9,294 nt of DNA from contig JAGYJP010000026.1 in assembly GCA_018402075.1 (NCBI GenBank), positions 1-9,294 on the forward strand, in the 5' to 3' direction. The position numbers and the translations under genes were made by a program. The stretch's first letter is position 1, and each line of letters starts with the position of its first letter. The stretch is from Candidatus Nanopelagicales bacterium. GTDB taxonomy: Bacteria > Actinomycetota > Actinomycetes > S36-B12. Of this stretch, positions 6,757-9,294 are shown in pieces. Below the pieces are notes generated by a model that was given only the letters and a program-made list of their open reading frames with translations, searched no databases and was not told the origin of the DNA.

Positions 6757-6798
6757 GTTATTGGGTGAGGATTACCTGGGTCCAATCGAGTAACTGCG

Positions 6799-7116
6799 TT
6801 ACGACAAAATCACAAGTTGAACGCAAGCAACGACGGCAAGAGCAAAAATTCCACCGACAACCATTAAAGGAAGCTGACGCGGAGTGACTGTCGGCAGTTT
6901 CTTGGCGAGGCTCGTGAATCTATTAAGTGATACAGCGACCACTAGTGCGGCAAAAATACCAGCAAGAATTGCAAGTGCTGGCCGCTCTGTACCGGTGACT
7001 CCGCCGCGGACAAGTAAAAAACCGGTCACGATAACTGCAAGGCTTGTGCGAATCCATGACATGCGAGTTCGCAGAATTGCATAGATCGGGAGTTGCGGTT
7101 GAGAAGTGGTACTCAT
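6799..7116 (-). CDS. DUF202 family membrane protein (second of pair)
   Basis: A 105-residue protein with three hydrophobic segments at about residues 23-40, 46-65 and 83-104. Residues 15-28 (LRTRMSWIRTSLAV) match the DUF202/YidH signature (normally L-x-x-E-R-T-F-L-A-W-I-R-T-x-L-A), though the E-R-T-F-L part has drifted, so this is a divergent member. DUF202 proteins are small membrane proteins of unknown function. Its ATG overlaps the stop of the upstream DUF202 gene by four bases (ATGA); AGGAG lies only one base before the ATG, so translation probably depends on coupling. The two proteins may form a heteromeric membrane complex; that is inference. Confidence 0.85.
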   Translation of the reverse strand: MSTTSQPQLPIYAILRTRMSWIRTSLAVIVTGFLLVRGGVTGTERPALAILAGIFAALVVAVSLNRFTSLAKKLPTVTPRQLPLMVVGGIFALAVVACVQLVILS

Positions 7117-7463
7117 GCTCCTGTGTTCTCCATGAGTAAGGCCACCGCGATGGCGACAGCCACGATCAGCACGGCAATACCGAGTAGCGGCATGACTCGT
7201 GATTTAGGAATTGGCTTACCGCTATTCATTGCAAGGTTTGTTCGTTTCCATTCGATCACACCAATAATGGCGACCAATGCACCAAGTGTGATGACAGCAA
7301 ACGCAATCACGCCTACGGTAATCGCACCCTTTTCTGCGGCAACGAATTGATCGAGAGCAACCCCGCCTGCAATGAGGCCAAGGCTGGTTCGGATCCAAGC
7401 GAGAAATGTCCGCTCGTTTGCGAGCACATCGGGGTAACCGACCTGTTGTGGTTCATCGCTCAT
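7113..7463 (-). CDS. DUF202 (YidH-like) membrane protein (first of pair)
   Basis: A 116-residue protein with the full DUF202 signature VLANERTFLAWIRTSLGLIA at residues 13-32, then hydrophobic segments at about 25-42, 48-70 and 91-111. The N terminus before the signature is short and acidic, as usual in this family, and is expected on the cytoplasmic side. Function is unknown. It is the first gene of a two-gene operon with the divergent DUF202 copy at 6799-7116. There is no ribosome-binding site before the ATG, but a TAGACT hexamer ends eight bases upstream, so the message may be leaderless. Confidence 0.92.
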   Translation of the reverse strand: MSDEPQQVGYPDVLANERTFLAWIRTSLGLIAGGVALDQFVAAEKGAITVGVIAFAVITLGALVAIIGVIEWKRTNLAMNSGKPIPKSRVMPLLGIAVLIVAVAIAVALLMENTGA

Positions 7464-7471
7464 GGAGACAA

Positions 7472-7477
7472 AGTCTA
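7472..7477 (-). promoter_or_regulatory. Candidate -10 box for leaderless DUF202 mRNA
   Basis: The minus strand reads TAGACT (fits TANNNT) with eight bases (7464-7471) before the ATG at 7463. Transcription starting about eight bases after a -10 box would begin at or next to the A of the ATG, the usual geometry of leaderless actinobacterial genes. The absence of a Shine-Dalgarno sequence supports this. No good -35 box is seen at 17-18 bases. Confidence 0.35.
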
Positions 7478-7572
7478 ATGGTGAGCAAGGCAGTTCTAGA
7501 AAATTGTTGGCACGGTAGCCTCTAAGGGTGCATAACTGAGCCTGGGTCGTTGTTGCACTTGTCGCTGCCGTC

Positions 7573-7758
7573 GTGGGGATCGTGGGATTTGCCCTGGGTT
7601 CTCAGATACAGGGCAGCTCATCTGCCGATGGTAGATCTATTTTGTCCAACCGTGATGACACTTGGACGTTGACCTGCGCACAGGTCGGCGGTGAACCCAT
7701 TGATACCGCAGTAGAGGGGTCCCTTATCACCCTCCGTGGCGCCACACAATATCTGTGA
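7573..7758 (+). CDS. Doubtful small membrane-anchored ORF, possibly a gene remnant
   Basis: The frame is open from 7540 to 7758 and reads as one strong membrane segment (AWVVVALVAAVVGIVGFALG) followed by about 45 polar residues including W-T-L-T-C. The composition looks like real protein, but the only in-frame start codon is the GTG at 7573, inside the membrane segment and without a ribosome site; an in-frame TGA at 7537 blocks any longer start. Downstream, another frame (7751-7810) reads a coding-like helix ending V-H-H. The pattern fits a decayed gene with lost start and frameshift, or a sequence error. It matches no family I recognise. It diverges from the DUF202 pair. Confidence 0.3.
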   Translation: MGIVGFALGSQIQGSSSADGRSILSNRDDTWTLTCAQVGGEPIDTAVEGSLITLRGATQYL

Positions 7759-7805
7759 GAAAGTTGCAAAAGTCATGGATGGCGGCAAAGCAGCCGAGAC
7801 TGTCC

Positions 7806-7840
7806 ATCACTGACTGAACCGGGATGGGTCAGTCAGTGAT
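7806..7840. terminator. Probable bidirectional hairpin terminator
   Basis: ATCACTGACTGA (7806-7817) and TCAGTCAGTGAT (7829-7840) are perfect 12-bp reverse complements; within the 11-base gap CC (7819-7820) can also pair with GG (7826-7827). It lies between the small plus-strand ORF and the minus-strand lipoprotein gene, 70 bases after the lipoprotein stop, where a shared terminator would be expected. There is no clear T-tract on either side, so strength is uncertain and a protein-binding site is an alternative. Confidence 0.5.
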
Positions 7841-7910
7841 AATCGCTTGACACAAATACTTTTGGAATTCGGTAAACGTTCCGCGATTCTTCTTTGCATC
7901 ACTCACTAGA

Positions 7911-8330
7911 TCAGATGAGTAAACAGGTTTCATACAACGGCCACGGAATTGTTGCGTCATCTGGGTAACCGCCATCTGCTGAAGGAGTTCCACACACATC
8001 AGCGCCATTCTTTGGAACCCAGAACTGGCCTTCTTGTTCAAAAATGAAACTCGTGGGCGCTCCGAGAGGTCCGTCAGCTGGAGCATCCTTTGCACCCAGA
8101 GTTCCAGCAGCTACCGCCCACCCGTTTGAGCACGTCACTGAATCCGGGTACCACTGGTTATCGCTGCCCATATCCAGAGCAACCTTCTCAGCCTCGGCAT
8201 TGATAATCGACTCAGAGCATTCGGTCATGCCACCCACCTGCGCCTGATCGGGTTCCGAGGATGAAGAGCACGCTGCCAATGTGCCAACCGCAAAAAGACT
8301 CACAACACCAACAGCAACTAAATGATGCAC
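7911..8330 (-). CDS. Cysteine-rich secreted lipoprotein of unknown function
   Basis: A 139-residue protein with a lipoprotein signal: a hydrophobic stretch followed by G-T-L-A-A-C, with C21 as the lipidated residue, then a Ser-rich linker (CSSSSEPDQ). The mature domain has four cysteines (C38, C67, C113, C136) that could make two disulphides, with CSNGWAVAAG, SFIFEQEGQFWVP and a P-L-Y-E-x-C ending. This pattern (W-A-x-A, F-x-x-x-G-x-F-W, C-G near the end) recurs in small uncharacterised actinobacterial lipoproteins; I know no function. Translation starts at GTG 8330, supported by AGGAG at 8336-8340, five bases upstream. The gene stands alone. Confidence 0.82.
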   Translation of the reverse strand: MHHLVAVGVVSLFAVGTLAACSSSSEPDQAQVGGMTECSESIINAEAEKVALDMGSDNQWYPDSVTCSNGWAVAAGTLGAKDAPADGPLGAPTSFIFEQEGQFWVPKNGADVCGTPSADGGYPDDATIPWPLYETCLLI

Positions 8331-8687
8331 TTGAACTCCTCAAGTGTTGATGGACTCTGAGATTAAAACGCAGGGCCAATGATACCGGAGCTATGTCAAC
8401 AAAATGGCTGTAATACCCGATTGGCGGAGATGACTAACACGTTGTCTCCCTCCTGTATTGCCCATTCACATCAGCCAACTACGCACGAACTGCAAAGTCT
8501 GCCTTCCCAGTGAGAGTTGGCCATGCCGCCAGTCCAGATTCAACTCGACTTGCATGCCTTTCGGGTCCAATCGTGACTGATTCCATCGTTGGGAGCCTGT
8601 TTCGCCTCCATTGGGACGTCTCCGAGAAAGATGAAAATCAGACCTTTTGCCAACCCTTGGGGCACTTACCTTGGTTACCCCACTGCC
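8331..8687. other. 357-bp stretch without a convincing gene
   Basis: This lies upstream of the lipoprotein gene and downstream of the cupin gene, both on the minus strand. It must hold the lipoprotein promoter; a TTGACA (8394-8399, minus strand) is present, but no -10 box stands at the right distance. A plus-strand frame at 8510-8734 and a 25-codon ATG frame at 8631-8708 have no good ribosome sites and no recognisable product. I see no hairpin with a T-tract and no RNA gene. Confidence 0.5.
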
Positions 8688-9294
8688 CTACTCGGCGGAA
8701 TGATGTGACGACTTCAAAGGTCGTGGGTCTGTGAGCGGAAAGGTGTATCCGGCACGTTCAAGTTGCACTGAGTACAAGGATTCGTCGAAGAGTCTCTCTG
8801 GATCAGGAGCACCTTCCGGCAGGCGGCTACTCCATTCGGGTTTGTTTGCAACAACACCTCCCACCTTGGCAGCGCTGGCAAGAATGGGCAGCATGATGTT
8901 CTGCAGCCACACCGGTGGTGAGGTGGCTCGAATATCATTACGGAAGGCCCAGAAAGTGGCACCGAGTTGTAGTGGATTCTTGGGTGCACCGCTGCTGCTA
9001 TGAGCCATGGTGCTAGAGATGCCGGCAAGAGCGTCATGGAGTTCTGCGGTGTGGGATGCTGGCTGTAGTTCAACAACTCCTCGCACGAGTTTGCCGCTCA
9101 AATTCATCTCGCCATGTATTACGCCTGGGGGAACAACAGCGCTCTCTCCAGAACCCACCGTGATGCGCTCGCCTCCTACCGTCAAAACTACCTCGCCATC
9201 AAGGATCGTGAAGATTTCAGCACAACTGGGATGAGTGTGATCGACAATCTTGCCACCAGGATCCGAAGTCCAGCGGTAACGAACGAGTGCTCCG
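8688..9294 (-). CDS. Cupin domain protein, 5' truncated
   Basis: The frame is open from the right edge (first whole codon at 9293) to a TAG at 8688-8690, giving 201 residues. Both cupin motifs are intact. Motif 1 reads G-x-x-x-x-D-H-T-H-P-S-C-A-E-I-F-T-I-L-D-G, with H19, H21 and E26 of the visible part as metal ligands; motif 2 reads G-x-x-x-V-V-P-P-G-V-I-H-G-E-M-N, with H60 as the fourth. The remaining 130 or so residues form a C-terminal region with a moderately hydrophobic helix (VWLQNIMLPILASAAKVGG) that is not part of the cupin barrel. Such single-cupin proteins bind a divalent metal and act as sugar or small-molecule binding proteins, oxygenases or isomerases; the substrate cannot be told. 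A TTG at 9185 is not the start because motif 1 lies upstream of it. Confidence 0.88.
   Translation of the reverse strand, partial: GALVRYRWTSDPGGKIVDHTHPSCAEIFTILDGEVVLTVGGERITVGSGESAVVPPGVIHGEMNLSGKLVRGVVELQPASHTAELHDALAGISSTMAHSSSGAPKNPLQLGATFWAFRNDIRATSPPVWLQNIMLPILASAAKVGGVVANKPEWSSRLPEGAPDPERLFDESLYSVQLERAGYTFPLTDPRPLKSSHHSAE

Noticed and set aside
8394..8399. TTGACA on the minus strand as -35 box of the lipoprotein gene
   Set aside because: No TATAAT-like hexamer lies 16-18 bases downstream; the TATCAT nearby is only nine bases away.
8631..8708. 25-codon ATG frame beginning MKIRPFANPWG
   Set aside because: Too short to judge, purine-rich GAGAAAG directly abuts the ATG, and it also overlaps the cupin stop region; no support beyond an open frame.
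8510..8734. Plus-strand reading frame of 74 codons
   Set aside because: It overlaps the end of the intact cupin gene on the other strand, has no ribosome site, and encodes no recognisable pattern.

Overview
The window looks like a chromosomal segment of a moderate-GC actinobacterium (Actinomycetota). The clues are the actinobacterial flavour of the proteins: an OpuC/ProX-type betaine-binding protein with a paired-cysteine motif, a PhoP-like regulator, paired DUF202 membrane proteins and a cysteine-rich lipoprotein. GTG starts and a possible leaderless promoter point the same way. The genus cannot be read from the sequence. No insertion sequence, integrase, tRNA, rRNA or CRISPR array is visible.

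Left part (1-3862): the 3' end of a compatible-solute ABC transporter binding protein converges, with only three bases between, on a small CsbD-like stress protein. A rightward run follows: a secreted histidine-acid-type phosphatase, a secreted beta-rich protein of unknown function, and a CYTH-CHAD protein of the polyphosphate/triphosphate-binding class.

Centre (3887-6798): a leftward block encodes, in order of transcription, a secreted repeat protein, an OmpR/PhoP-family response regulator and its sensor histidine kinase, the last two overlapping by four bases. The repeat protein carries two 59-residue units built on an L-(V/I)-x-(D/E)-G-T-(I/L)-T-Q motif and four GMKGQ units at its C terminus. 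About 80 bases before its start lies a direct repeat, TCACAGC-AGAT-TCACAGG on the minus strand, with the 7-4-7 geometry of the Mycobacterium tuberculosis PhoP box. The simplest reading is that the regulator controls the repeat protein and perhaps, by read-through past a perfect 12-bp inverted repeat, its own operon.

Right part (6799-9294): two overlapping DUF202 membrane proteins (minus), a doubtful small membrane ORF (plus), a probable bidirectional terminator, a secreted lipoprotein (minus), a 357-bp stretch without a convincing gene, and a cupin protein cut by the right edge (minus).

The most interesting unit is the repeat-protein/two-component block with its PhoP-like box. A phosphate/polyphosphate theme linking the phosphatase, the CYTH-CHAD protein and the PhoP-like system is possible but is inference only.
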